Counted from the stretch's first letter, positions 17,808 through 26,942 are shown. The stretch: DNA of 64,000 bases from Sinorhizobium garamanticum (GCF_029892065.1 NZ_CP120375.1:248001-312000); one strand, 5' to 3'. The notes: a model not told the origin generated them from the sequence alone. Numbers and translations are program-made.

Positions 17808-18761
17808 TCAATTGGGGTCTTCCTCAATTGTGTGGTGATGATTATTGATGAGCGGTAGCATGCGTGCTCTAAGGAGCTCCGTGCCTGCTCTGCCATACAT
17901 CGCACGTTTGATCGTCTTTAGGCGGTTGATCTGGCCTTCCGCTTGGCCGTTGCTCCAGGGCAATTCGATGGCGTTGCGAACGGCGCCGATGTCACGCTGC
18001 AAGACCCGCGCGAACCGCACCATCGGGGAGAGCCGGAGCCGACGGCGTCATCGATCCAAATGTTGAGCTTGCTCGATTCACCGCTCCGGAGAATGCCGCG
18101 AAGTCGCATGGCAAGGCTGCGCATCAGGGGAAACTCATATGATGCCTGCTTCAGGGCGTCGACCTTGCTAGCCTGATTGATCGTCAGCATGCCCCGCGGT
18201 TTGATGCAAAGGGCAGCCGCGACCACCGGCGAGATCACATGGCCGATCTCCGGATCCCTTATCGGGATGACTGCATCGCGATCCGGTTGATGCGGAATGA
18301 CTGGAGCCGGCGACGCGCTGTCCTTGATCGATCTTTCGGCGCGGCGCCAGCTTGCGAGAAGCCGCTCGAGATTCGAGAAACTGCCCGTGTAGCCGCGCTG
18401 TTTGATATCGTGGAACAGATGCCGTCCGCAGCGATCCATCTTTCCAGCACTCAGCGAGGAACGCCTCGAAATATAAGGGTAATGTCGGCTTCAACGCCGA
18501 CCTTCGCCGGTCGGGTGGCGTCTCGAAAGTCAACCATTTCGCGATGCTGCGCCGGCCGTAGCCGGTGCGACGTGCGATCTCCGAACAGGACAGACCTTCC
18601 TTGCGCAAGGCGTGCACAGTATCGAACACCACCTGCCGTGATTGTCGATGAGCGTGCCGCACCCGGCGCCGATGCGTTGCGTCAACGTGCGGATCATCCT
18701 GAATCAGATCGACTTGCGCGCTCCCGATGATTTTGTCCGGCAGCAATGCTCGTCCTGTCAA
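17808..18761 (-). mobile_element. ISL3-family transposase remnant, two frameshifts
   Basis: Three frames in succession make up the second half of an ISL3-type transposase. The first piece has an HTH (LRKEGLSCSEIARRTGYGRR), the second carries HDIKQRGYTGSFSNLERLL, and the third ends with the highly characteristic PWSNGQAEGQINRLKTIKRA and MYGRAG motif. The usual N-terminal zinc-ribbon region is missing. At least two frameshifts separate the pieces, so the transposase is inactive. Its 5' end lies immediately left of the IS3 element. Confidence 0.75.
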
Positions 18762-18861
18762 TCGGCACTGAACTTTGACCCCCTATTGGAGTGCGCCCCT
18801 TGGGGTGGACAGACCGGGATGACGAATTGACCGGCCTACCGGGTTTTCGGAAAGAAGACCC

Positions 18862-19212
18862 ATGGCAAAACACCGCAGTCACAGCGTCGAATTCAAACGT
18901 CAGGTCGCGTAGGAATTCCTGGCCGGCGAAACGCTGCATGGTCTGGCAAAACGCCACGACGTGTCGCGCAATCTTATCCGCATCTGGGTTCAGAAGTACG
19001 AGCAAGGCGAATTCGACGACGATGCGCAGGCGGCCGATCTCATCCAGGAATACGAGGCCCGGATCGCCGCCCTCGAGCGGCGGGTTGGCAAGCAGGCTCT
19101 GGAACTGGAGTTTCTAAAGGGGGCTCTGAAAAGCGCACCGCGGCCGAAAAACGGGACTACATCCGTCATCACCGGCCCCGCGGCATCTCCGTCGCGGAAG
19201 GATGCCGGCTGA
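18862..19212 (+). pseudogene. IS3-family orfA with an early amber codon
   Basis: The reading frame starts [16 protein letters not shown], then meets TAG at 18910-18912, and continues as a normal IS3 OrfA: HTH ([20 protein letters not shown]) and leucine-zipper region ([20 protein letters not shown]). OrfA binds the ends and is the N-terminal part of the OrfAB transposase. Its TGA overlaps the orfB ATG. With the amber codon the element is probably immobile unless the stop is suppressed or a later start is used. Confidence 0.8.
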
Positions 19213-20009
19213 TGGGAATCGCGCGCTCCACCTATTATGACCGCCCGGAACGCCCGGCCGACGACACCGCAATCGTCGAAGCGATGTTCGCGATCTGCGA
19301 CGAGTTCGAGTGCTACGGCTACCGCCGCGTCGGTGCGGCCCTGCGGCAGCAAGGTCTTGTCGTGAACCACAAGAAGATTCGCCGCCTCATGCGCGAACAC
19401 GATCTGCAGCCGAAGATCAGACGACGGTTCATTGCCACGACCGACAGTGACCACGACGGCCCGATCTTCCCGAACCTGGCGAAGGACATCATCCCGACCG
19501 GTCCCAACCAGCTTTGGGTCAGCGACATCACCTATGTCTCCTTGCCGACCCGTTTCATCTACGTCGCCATCATCCTCGATGCCTGGTCGCGGCTGATCGT
19601 CGGTTACGCCATCGGTCGGTCGATCGACGCGCGGCTGACGGTGGCAGCCTTGAAGGCGGCCATTGACAGGAGAAAGCCGCCGCCGGGCGTGATCCACCAT
19701 TCCGACCGCGGCTCGCAGTATGCCGCCGAGCTCTACCGCGACACACTGGCCGCCAACGCCGTGATCGGTTCGATGGGCCGTCGCGGCAATCCCTACGACA
19801 ACGCCAAGGCCGAAAGCTTCATGAAAACGCTGAAGGTCGAGGCGGTCTATCCGATGGCCTTCGAAACCTTCGAAGAGATCACCGAGCACCTTCCCCACTT
19901 CATCGAGGAGGTCTACAACAAACGACGGCTCCATTCAGCGCTCGGTTACTTGAGCCCCCAACAGTTCGAGGATCACCACATCCGGCAGACTGGCAAATCA
20001 GCAGCCTGA
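19212..20009 (+). CDS. IS3-family transposase orfB, integrase core
   Basis: A 265-residue DDE transposase. The HTH_21-like N-terminus ([21 protein letters not shown] region) precedes an rve integrase core with catalytic Asp in VSDITYVSL, Asp in [10 protein letters not shown] and Glu in [12 protein letters not shown]. It appears complete. In active elements it is made as a fusion with OrfA by programmed frameshifting; here that is compromised by the amber codon in orfA. Confidence 0.92.
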   Translation: MGIARSTYYDRPERPADDTAIVEAMFAICDEFECYGYRRVGAALRQQGLVVNHKKIRRLMREHDLQPKIRRRFIATTDSDHDGPIFPNLAKDIIPTGPNQLWVSDITYVSLPTRFIYVAIILDAWSRLIVGYAIGRSIDARLTVAALKAAIDRRKPPPGVIHHSDRGSQYAAELYRDTLAANAVIGSMGRRGNPYDNAKAESFMKTLKVEAVYPMAFETFEEITEHLPHFIEEVYNKRRLHSALGYLSPQQFEDHHIRQTGKSAA

Positions 20010-20038
20010 TCCTTGTCCGCCCCAAAGGGCGCACTCCA

Positions 20039-20174
20039 CGTGACGGTCTGATCGAGGGCAAGCGTCGTTCCGAACCACATCAGTACGATGGTGAAGAGGG
20101 TCGAGAGGAAAGTCGAGGCATTGTCTCCGAAGATCGAGATAAGGCCGGAGCTAATCTGGAGGGAACAGGCAAGG
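20039..20174 (-). pseudogene. Membrane-protein fragment at the IS3 right flank
   Basis: On the minus strand a short stretch reads SGLISIFGDNASTFLSTLFT followed by IVLMWFGTTLALDQTVTW, a plausible membrane helix of a real protein, cut by the IS3 end at 20038. No start or family can be assigned. It indicates that the IS3 right flank and the EEP gene fragment next to it were joined by rearrangement. Confidence 0.35.
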
Positions 20175-20693
20175 ACCTGCATGATCCTGCAGCAGCAGGT
20201 CGACCCACTCGAAAGCTGGATCGAGAGCGCGTCGGCCGACGGAGCCAAGATCGTTCTCATAGGCGATTTCAACCGCAACTTCTGGCATGAGCTGCGCGAA
20301 CAGCGACCGGCCAGGACCGACGCCAGTGGCACTTCAACGCCGCGGCCGGCGGGGGTGCTAACTCGGTCTCTCATAGAAGAAATCGCGAAAGGTCAGCCAG
20401 CGGCCGCCAACCTCAAGATTCTCGACGAGCACTGGCAGATCAGCGATGTCGGGCAGGCGCGCTGCACCCAGGCCGAGATCCGCGACCTGACCACGCCGGA
20501 AACGCAGCTGCTCGCGTCGGACACTTATCTCGGATGCCGCAACCCGGCAGGGCTTGACCACATCCTCGTCGGCCCCGGCATCAACAGCAACGGTCCGGCC
20601 GGGCATCTGAGCATTGGAAACCTTGGTGGCAACAAAGCAGGCACCCCGAACGGGAAAGACCAGGTACTGCAATCTCAGATCACTGCCCGATGA
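20175..20693 (+). pseudogene. Endonuclease/exonuclease/phosphatase (EEP) family protein, truncated and frameshifted
   Basis: This is the C-terminal half of a DNase I-like EEP protein. The metal-binding GDFNR motif occurs in AKIVLIGDFNRNFWHEL and a conserved GLDHILV follows. The family's final SDHCP motif is present but in a different frame (SDHCPMIARLNF, about 20673-20710), so there is a frameshift near 20660. The N-terminal half is missing; the sequence before 20175 belongs to another gene. Members hydrolyse nucleic acids or phospholipids. It converges on the protease genes and may once have belonged with them. Confidence 0.65.
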
Positions 20694-20796
20694 TCGCGCG
20701 GCTGAACTTCTGATCCCGCTTGTGCCGAGCAGAAACTCGGCATGGCGAAGGGAATCGAACGAAGATCCATGAAAACCTTCAGTTCAGTCTTGTCGT

Positions 20797-21267
20797 TCAT
20801 GCACTCTTCTCGGTTCGGTAAGCCGGCAGGCAGCATAGGGCAACAAGAGCCAAAAAAAGCCAGATCGCCTGTTGCTGAAATTGGACCGGTCCTGTTGAGC
20901 TTATCGTCTTCGCTATTGCCACGACTGTGGTTGACATCTTCTCGACCACCTGCGCCAGGCCGGCGAGATCCGAGGCCCCGACACCGAGAAGACCACCAAT
21001 TACGGTAATCAAAAGCTTTGCTGGCAAATATAGCAGGAGCGCGCCGCCGACCGTGAGACCCCAAAGCGCCGCAAGGACGTACTGCACTACGGTGCCTGGA
21101 ACCCATATCAGGAGAGCAATCGAACCCAGAACAACAAGTATCAAGATAGCGATGAAGAAAATATCCCCCTTGTGGGCAAGTTGATCCCCACTCGCAAGCC
21201 CCGTCTCACCGGACCCGCCTGTGATATTCTGAAGCAATTTTCCAAGTCTTGCTCTGAACGGTGCCAT
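20797..21267 (-). CDS. Small membrane protein of the protease cluster
   Basis: A 156-residue protein I do not recognise. It has two adjacent membrane helices near residues 35-85 (IFFIAILILVVLGSIALLIW, VLAALWGLTVGGALLLYLP), an amphipathic middle and a C-terminal helix (AIWLFLALVALCCLPAYR). It lies 18 bases downstream of the trypsin-like protease gene on the same strand and is probably co-transcribed with it. A small multi-helix protein next to a protease could be a pore-forming or anchoring partner; that is inference from context only. Confidence 0.6.
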   Translation of the reverse strand: MAPFRARLGKLLQNITGGSGETGLASGDQLAHKGDIFFIAILILVVLGSIALLIWVPGTVVQYVLAALWGLTVGGALLLYLPAKLLITVIGGLLGVGASDLAGLAQVVEKMSTTVVAIAKTISSTGPVQFQQQAIWLFLALVALCCLPAYRTEKSA

Positions 21268-21285
21268 ACCTACCCCCGCTTGCGT

Positions 21286-22425
21286 TCAAAGATGGGTCAA
21301 CATCAGTCCATGATTGTGGCTAGCCCAGTTTGTTATCGAGTCGGCAAAACACGCCACCCCGGCTGCGCCTCTGGTCGCAATCAACATGCCGAAGAGCGCC
21401 AGATCTCCCGAGGAGAGCGTATCACAAACGAAAGCACCGGAGTCCCCACTCAGCGGCCGAGCAGCGATGGCTTGGCTGACCCTTCCGCCTTTAAGGGACC
21501 GCGGCGCGGCGAAATCGAACAAGTGCGAAAAACAATACGAATTGCCGGTCCCCCTGTCTTTCAATCGGCTGGTGACGCCATATCCGCCGATGATGTAGTC
21601 CTTCTTGCCTGATACCGCGCCGCGCATGCTGACCTGGGAGCCAGAGCCAAGGACCGTGCGATCGTAAATGTCAACGACAGTCCCGTGTTTGGCGATTTGC
21701 GAGGTGCCGACATGCGCCGGGTCTAGCGTTAGCAGGGCCAAGTCCACCTCTGGATGGGCGGGCGTCGTGTACTGATTGCAGACGGCGCCTTTCGGATTAA
21801 GTTGAAAGGCTGGGAAGTTACTGTGCAAGACAGAGCCGGCATTGGAAATACTCACGCCTGCAACGTCAGGAAGTGCGAAGGACGCCCCGGCAGCTGTTGC
21901 GACGTGCCCGCAAGTGACACCGTAAATATCGCCGTGCTGATCCTTGAGAAATCCACCAAGAGTGCCTGTGTTCGGGGCATTGACCTCTAGCCCTCCCCCG
22001 ATTGAGGTTGCAAGCCATCCCACTTCTTCCTCTTCAACGGTGGCGAAAAACGGCTGTTGCGCTGCATAATTCTGGATTTGTCTACGCAAGCCGATCGTCC
22101 GATTAGTTGTTGGCACAATGTAGATACACACAAGGAAGGGATCTTTTTTCTTGCCGACGTCCATGCAGTAATGTTCCCAGAGCGAGAACTTCTGCGACAT
22201 ATCGAACAGACCCTCCCAGTCGTCGCTGTTCCACCACCACCACCCAAAGATCAATTGAGGGTCGGGGACACCGGCTCGAGCAGCGTGTCCGGCTAAGCGA
22301 ACCCAAAACGGATGTGGATAGATATAAATGCCATGGATAAGCTCTTGAGCAGACTCGAGTCCCGGTAGACCGGCCATAAAGTCGGCAAATTCCGGCGTGT
22401 TGGAAAAGTCTATCTCTGCCCGCAT
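21286..22425 (-). CDS. Trypsin-like serine protease with unusual N-terminal domain
   Basis: A 379-residue protein. The C-terminal half (residues ~150-370) has a trypsin-like triad: His174 in GVTCGHVAT, Asp228 in PEVDLALL and Ser329 in PLSGDSGAFV. The N-terminal ~140 residues are tryptophan-rich (LIFGWWWWNSDDWEG) and match nothing I know; they may sense a trigger. There is no signal peptide, so the protein is probably cytoplasmic, unlike secreted DegP-type proteases. It is the middle gene of a minus-strand set with a trypsin-nuclease fusion upstream and a small membrane protein downstream. A regulatory protease that activates a toxic partner is a reasonable hypothesis. Confidence 0.7.
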   Translation of the reverse strand: MRAEIDFSNTPEFADFMAGLPGLESAQELIHGIYIYPHPFWVRLAGHAARAGVPDPQLIFGWWWWNSDDWEGLFDMSQKFSLWEHYCMDVGKKKDPFLVCIYIVPTTNRTIGLRRQIQNYAAQQPFFATVEEEEVGWLATSIGGGLEVNAPNTGTLGGFLKDQHGDIYGVTCGHVATAAGASFALPDVAGVSISNAGSVLHSNFPAFQLNPKGAVCNQYTTPAHPEVDLALLTLDPAHVGTSQIAKHGTVVDIYDRTVLGSGSQVSMRGAVSGKKDYIIGGYGVTSRLKDRGTGNSYCFSHLFDFAAPRSLKGGRVSQAIAARPLSGDSGAFVCDTLSSGDLALFGMLIATRGAAGVACFADSITNWASHNHGLMLTHL

Positions 22426-22851
22426 GAATTGCCCTCAGAACGTGTTGCGGTGAGCCGCCGTAGTGTTTGTGAAGAAAAACTCAATCGAAAAGGAATATTA
22501 CTAGCCGCTGATACTTACCACGAGTCTACAAAGATCGCAAAATTATTCCCGTTCCGCGGGCATGCAAAGGAAGGTCCTTGGCGCCAGAAGCAGCTGCAAG
22601 TATCAAGCGAAGTCGCGGTACAGGCTGACCGATGTCGCGAACACCCGTCGTCGCGGAGTTTCCAACGGTTCACCCACCCGGAAAATGACCCTGTCTTGGG
22701 ACGTTTGTTGATCTGGGCGCCCGCCGGCCGCATTCGATTGATCGCTGACGACCCGTTCCGATTGCGAGCTTCTGCGCGAGAATGACTTCCTGCCAGCGTC
22801 GCGCGTTAAGTCGAAATGGGCAACACTGCCAGCGTTCGTGGCCCGAAATAC
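22426..22851. other. Gap between the two protease genes
   Basis: No gene is supported in these 426 bases. The only long frames are overlapping chance frames. The spacing suggests that the 379-residue protease and the membrane-protein gene have their own promoter here, but I could not identify it. Confidence 0.4.
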
Positions 22852-24846
22852 TCAACGCCGCGGATGCTGAATATCCGCCACGGTGCGCAATGTTCGACCA
22901 GTTGACGGCCCGGAATACACATCGGCGTTCCGTACGACGTCGGCAAACATGATACCTGTGTCTTCGATAATCTTCGTCACTGGCACCTGGAAATTCTGAC
23001 CCGGCTTCGCGCTGTTCGGACCGACGGGTAGGCGTTCGAATGGGATATCAAGCGCATAGTCCTGCTGGCTGACCATGTAGGCGCTGGTATAGAGTTTGTT
23101 GCTCTTATCGGTGACGGCAATGACTTTCCAGAAAAACTGCGGAATTAGGATCCCCCGGTGCTCTTCATCGTCCGAGCGAAACAGCGGCCCTGAGAAGACG
23201 GACGCCTGAACATCTTCCTCATCCGTGTTGTAAAGCAAGAAATTCTCCAGGCCCTGCCACAGATCGGCGCCTTGATTGAAACCCCAATATTGCGGCGAGC
23301 AGTTGGTCCATTGGAACGTGTCGTCATTTGCTTGCTTGGCAACGCGGATGTCCCCCCAAACGGGATCGAGACGACGAACGAGATGACCTCGGTCGAAATA
23401 GTTCTTCGAAGGAACAGGTTCGTCACCATAGAGCTCGTCACCGTTTTGCAGCTCTTCGGGCACACGCGGGTCGTAGAACCACACGTCATTTCCCCGCTCC
23501 AGATTGGTCCAGCGGGCGCCATCAATGTTCACAGCCGTGTAAAACGCCATCTTGCGTTTGGGATTGGCGTTTAGGACCACGGAAAAATGCTGATAGCGGA
23601 GAATGTCGTCACTTGCGCCGGCAACCTTTGCCGGCGAACCATGTCGCAAAGCATTCGGCCCAAGTGTCGGCAGCGGAATTTCAATCGGCAGGAAATTTGG
23701 CCGATATCCTTCGCGTCCATCGAAATATGTGGCCGGATGCGTGTGCCGTGTCGGCCGGCGTCGTGCTTCGGTGGCCACAAGCCGCAGCGCCGGCGCGGCA
23801 ATGAGGGGCGGGCCAATGATGCTCTCTCCCGGCGTCGTTCCGGCAAACGGTTTCACGCCGGTTGCGTCAGCGACGAGATCGTCGATCAGCGCTGAGCGCG
23901 CGAAGCCTGGGACCGCGGTGCGTTGCTCGACATCGGCGATGAGCTTGGAGATCCGCACGCCCTCATTGGCGAGCCAATGCACCTTTTCGGGCGGGAGATT
24001 GATGGCAACGCGGGCCGGCACAGTCGTCTTGTCGGTCAGCATCCAGTGCTCCTCGCCATCGATGATCTGGCGATCGGGAACGCCGGCATGATGCAAGCAC
24101 ACCACCTGCCAGGCATCGGTAACTACCGCCGCACCGGAAGAACCATTTGCGGTATCCGATGAGTACCAGAGAAAATTGTCGCGCTCCGGATCCGCGTCGT
24201 CTCCGTACTTGACGAACTTGTTCTCGCGGAGGGAAATCCGCTTGGTCTTCGCATCAGGATGTTGAATGATCGTTGCGTATTGACCGACCTCCGTCTTGCC
24301 GGTCCGAGCATCGAGGCGGAGAAATCCAAAGTCAGAGATCGGCGAGGCACCATCTTCGCTGCTTTCGGCAATCGCAACGATCGTGTAATCGAGCGCTTCC
24401 TTCGGGCTAGTCACAAAACCGTCTTGGGGGGACAGCCGGAAGCGCGTGGCGCGCTTAAGGCGCCCTTCAGCATCAAGCTCGTAACCGAACTCGACTGTTG
24501 CTTTGAGAGCGTCTTCGGTGGAGCGAATGACATGATTGTTGGTCAACAGCAGCCGCGGGCCGATTAGAAAACCCGTCCCCCAGTCGCTGCCGTCACCCAC
24601 CGGCGCAGGAACATTGATCCTGCACACGGCTCTAGCTGCCATCAGGCCGCGCTCGAGGTAGTTGATTTCAACGAGGTCATTTTCGCCGATGAGGGATTCG
24701 AACACGTCGAAATCGACCCCTGCCCCGGCTCTCGCGCGGTGGACGACCTGTTCGATCAGCCGCATGGGATCGACCTGTGGCGTGGTCGCACGTCCAGCTG
24801 CGATTTGGTCGACAAGTTGCTCGTCGGCGAATTTGGATATTTCCAT
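22852..24846 (-). CDS. Trypsin-like protease fused to a DNA/RNA non-specific endonuclease (NUC)
   Basis: A 664-residue two-enzyme fusion. Residues ~70-290 form a trypsin-like protease with His105 in LLTNNHVI, Asp153 in ALDYTIVAI and Ser237 in ANGSSGAAVV. Residues ~370-660 form a NUC (endonuclease G-like) domain with the DRGH motif at 485-488 in NYFDRGHLVRR, an Asn in QWTNCSPQYWG and the helix WQGLENFLLYN. The first 60 residues form a helical adaptor-like segment. There is no signal peptide. Known of the families: NUC enzymes cut DNA and RNA, and trypsin-like domains act as triggers in bacterial conflict systems. Inference: proteolytic activation releases or licenses a suicidal or antiphage nuclease. 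The gene looks intact. Confidence 0.85.
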   Translation of the reverse strand: MEISKFADEQLVDQIAAGRATTPQVDPMRLIEQVVHRARAGAGVDFDVFESLIGENDLVEINYLERGLMAARAVCRINVPAPVGDGSDWGTGFLIGPRLLLTNNHVIRSTEDALKATVEFGYELDAEGRLKRATRFRLSPQDGFVTSPKEALDYTIVAIAESSEDGASPISDFGFLRLDARTGKTEVGQYATIIQHPDAKTKRISLRENKFVKYGDDADPERDNFLWYSSDTANGSSGAAVVTDAWQVVCLHHAGVPDRQIIDGEEHWMLTDKTTVPARVAINLPPEKVHWLANEGVRISKLIADVEQRTAVPGFARSALIDDLVADATGVKPFAGTTPGESIIGPPLIAAPALRLVATEARRRPTRHTHPATYFDGREGYRPNFLPIEIPLPTLGPNALRHGSPAKVAGASDDILRYQHFSVVLNANPKRKMAFYTAVNIDGARWTNLERGNDVWFYDPRVPEELQNGDELYGDEPVPSKNYFDRGHLVRRLDPVWGDIRVAKQANDDTFQWTNCSPQYWGFNQGADLWQGLENFLLYNTDEEDVQASVFSGPLFRSDDEEHRGILIPQFFWKVIAVTDKSNKLYTSAYMVSQQDYALDIPFERLPVGPNSAKPGQNFQVPVTKIIEDTGIMFADVVRNADVYSGPSTGRTLRTVADIQHPRR

Positions 24847-25281
24847 TGCCAGCCCCCCAACTATGACGAGAGATTATAGCTCGAAAAACAACAACAGCGT
24901 GACAGGCGACGCGGTCACAACTTTGTTCGGGCAATCTGCGTTGGGCTGGTTTTAAATGCTCTGAAATCGCCACATGTCTACGAAATGAACCATGGTCGAA
25001 CCTTTGGGCTGGAGCACAGAATGGTCACAGCGAAAAGCGGCTCGGTACTCGGACCTGTGCGCTCCAGAGCAAATTAGAAAGGAGCCCCGCGATGCCCTCC
25101 TGTCACTTCTTTCTCGTACCCTAGCCGGACCAAAGCCTGATCAACTTCGCGCAGAGTTGATCGCGACTAAGCAGCAGAGCGCGTCCGTGATCACGAAGCG
25201 GGACGAGGCAGGCATCCTTTTCGATGTCACGCAGTCGATGGTGCTGAAGCGCCTTTTTCATCTTGTGACGAGCGATCAGCC
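24847..25281. other. Gap upstream of the trypsin-NUC gene
   Basis: The stretch after 24846 is AT-richer (TAGCTCGAAAAACAACAACA) and probably contains the promoter of the trypsin-NUC gene. A 102-codon plus-strand frame at 24992-25300 lacks a clear ribosome site and has no recognisable features, so I do not call it. Confidence 0.4.
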
Positions 25282-25503
25282 TTATGATGCGGCGGCGTAG
25301 TAGTGGATCAGAGACTGCCGTCGACCTTCATCCATGATGGAAAAGACGTTGCTGAATTGCCGCTCGGCTACCGATTTGTCCTTGGATAGTCTACCGCGCC
25401 CAACGAGCTGGGCCAGGGCAACGTAAGCCAGCAGTCCGACAAAAAGTCCAGCCAACAGCGCGAGAACTGTTTCCTGATTGAAGAAATCTCCAGCGCCGGT
25501 CAT
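25282..25503 (-). CDS. Small single-helix membrane protein
   Basis: A 73-residue protein of unknown function. One membrane helix (VLALLAGLFVGLLAYVALAQ) is followed by a charged cytoplasmic tail ending in MDEGRRQSLIHYYAAAS. The start at ATG 25503 overlaps the stop of the upstream sunset-domain gene (ATGA), so the two are translationally coupled. The open frame extends further upstream but would overlap the other gene extensively. Confidence 0.55.
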   Translation of the reverse strand: MTGAGDFFNQETVLALLAGLFVGLLAYVALAQLVGRGRLSKDKSVAERQFSNVFSIMDEGRRQSLIHYYAAAS

Positions 25504-25823
25504 CTGTGCGCCTTCCGCCATCCCTCGGCCCACGCCTCGTCCTCGGAGCAGAACCAGCGCTCCACATATTCCGGTCTTATCCGGGTCTGCGAGTAATATT
25601 TCTGGCCTGGCACATGAAATATCCACTCGCCTGTATCAATGCTGACATTGCCCTTGATGTTGCAGGAGATTCCAATGCTGCCCAGACTATCCCACTTGGC
25701 AATCAGGTCGGTTGCGGTCATGCCGCCGGCGGCGCCCACCGCGACGGCCGCAATCACTAGCCCAGGCGCCGTGCGGAGCACCGAACGCTGCTGTGGACTC
25801 CTACCCCTTGGGCGATAGCTCAT
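25500..25823 (-). CDS. Small protein with a C-terminal sunset-like domain
   Basis: A 107-residue protein. After a short basic N-terminus there is a hydrophobic anchor (GLVIAAVAVGAAGGM), then a cysteine-containing module: ISCNIKGNVSIDTGEWIFHV, PGQKYYSQTRI and WFCSEDEAWAEGWRKAHR. That pattern matches the domain often found C-terminal to SNase-like nucleases in rhizobia and annotated as a sunset domain. A separate SNase gene lies divergently 250 bp away, which is notable because the two domains are fused elsewhere. Role unknown. Confidence 0.65.
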   Translation of the reverse strand: MSYRPRGRSPQQRSVLRTAPGLVIAAVAVGAAGGMTATDLIAKWDSLGSIGISCNIKGNVSIDTGEWIFHVPGQKYYSQTRIRPEYVERWFCSEDEAWAEGWRKAHR

Positions 25824-26075
25824 GCCCCTTCCCCGGCGAATTCGCGCGAAGATGGTAATTCAAGGCATGAATTAGCAAAAGCTGCACAAATGGATTAGTC
25901 ACCGCCAACGTGGGCCCCCGCGGCGGCTACGAACGCTGGCTGTCGCCCGGGCCGGATCCTCACGACCTGATGAAACCGTTGCCGGCCGAGCCGATGACAA
26001 AGTGGGCGATTGACAGAAGGGTCGGATCACCGAAGAACGATACGGCTGACATTCTTGATCCGGTGGAACCCACCT

Positions 26076-26558
26076 ATGAAGTCTCCCCATGTTTTGCTTG
26101 CGCTCGCCGCGCTGGCAATTGCCCCATTCGGTTTCGCGCACGCTGGCGAGCCCCTAATCGGTCGCGCGTCGGTTATCGACGGTGACACCATCGAGATTGG
26201 AGGCAAGCGTATTCGCCTGAACGGCGTCGATGCGCCAGAGAGTTGGCAGAAATGCGGGGATGTCGACGGCGGCACCTACCGCTGCGGCAAAGAGGCAGCA
26301 TTCGCGCTCGATCGCTTCCTCGCTGCCTCGCGCCCTACCCGCTGCGAGTTCATTGAGCGCGATCGATATCAGCGCTTCGTGAGCGTTTGCTTTCGCGCCG
26401 ATGGCCGCGAGGTGAATCGATGGCTCGTCGAGAGCGGCAATGCAGTGGATTGGAGAAGGTACAGCAAGGGCGCCTATGCAGATGCTCAGGAGGCGGCGCA
26501 GTCAGCTGGTGTGGGTGTTTGGCGTGGCAGCTTCCAGCTGCCTTGCGAAGCGCGCTGA
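26076..26558 (+). CDS. Secreted thermonuclease (SNase) family protein
   Basis: A 160-residue protein beginning with a clear Sec signal peptide (MKSPHVLLALAALAIAPFGF, cleavage likely after AHA). The mature part is an OB-fold nuclease: ASVIDGDTIEIGGKRIRLNG, VDAPESWQKC, and the downstream ERDRYQRFVSVCF with the conserved R-Y-R/G-R region, ending in VGVWRGSF. I chose the ATG at 26076 over an upstream frame start because the signal peptide begins there. It probably degrades extracellular or periplasmic nucleic acid. Confidence 0.85.
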   Translation: MKSPHVLLALAALAIAPFGFAHAGEPLIGRASVIDGDTIEIGGKRIRLNGVDAPESWQKCGDVDGGTYRCGKEAAFALDRFLAASRPTRCEFIERDRYQRFVSVCFRADGREVNRWLVESGNAVDWRRYSKGAYADAQEAAQSAGVGVWRGSFQLPCEAR

Positions 26559-26597
26559 ACGTGCCAATCATGAGCCTTCTTGCTGACCGAGGAAGTG

Positions 26598-26942
26598 ATG
26601 TCCGCCGACGAAGCCCCCGTAGACGACGGGACCATAGATCAGGAAATCGGCGCCCGAATTCGAGCAACACGGGAGGTTTTGGGCGTGACCCAACAGTTGC
26701 TGGCAAGTGATGTCGGCGTCACATTCCAACAGATCCAGAAATACGAGAAGGGTATCAACCGTGTATCCGCGGCGATGCTGGTTAAAATATGCCAGGCGAT
26801 GAAGATCAGCCCGATGGAAATCATCGGCGCCTACTTCCCGCATGAGAGACCGAGCGACGATCGACTTGACTGGTTGCAGGAAAAGCTGCTGACCGCCGAG
26901 AGGAAGTTGGCGGGCGTGAGGCGGGCACTTAGAGATGAGTGA
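26598..26942 (+). CDS. XRE-family transcriptional regulator
   Basis: A 114-residue protein with a Cro/CI-type HTH (ARIRATREVLGVTQQLLASD, VGVTFQQIQKYEKGINRVSA). The C-terminal helical tail (LDWLQEKLLTAERKLAGVRR) may mediate dimerisation. ATG 26598 has GAGGAAG just upstream. This type is common in rhizobia as short free-standing regulators; its target is unknown. It follows the SNase gene by 40 bases on the same strand. Confidence 0.85.
   Translation: MSADEAPVDDGTIDQEIGARIRATREVLGVTQQLLASDVGVTFQQIQKYEKGINRVSAAMLVKICQAMKISPMEIIGAYFPHERPSDDRLDWLQEKLLTAERKLAGVRRALRDE

Larger units (their letters stand above)
18787..20038 (+). mobile_element. IS3-family insertion sequence, about 1252 bp
   Basis: The element is bounded by imperfect terminal inverted repeats: TGGAGTGCGCCCCTTGGGG on the left and the complement of CCCCAAAGGGCGCACTCCA on the right. 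It contains the usual orfA and orfB. Flanking bases (TAT on the left, CGT on the right) do not form a target duplication, which suggests that a rearrangement removed one original flank. The left flank is ISL3 debris and the right flank is part of an unrelated membrane-protein gene. Confidence 0.85.

Noticed and set aside
24992..25300. 102-codon plus-strand ORF upstream of the trypsin-NUC gene
   Set aside because: No clear ribosome site or family features; overlaps the 3' end of the gene on the other strand.
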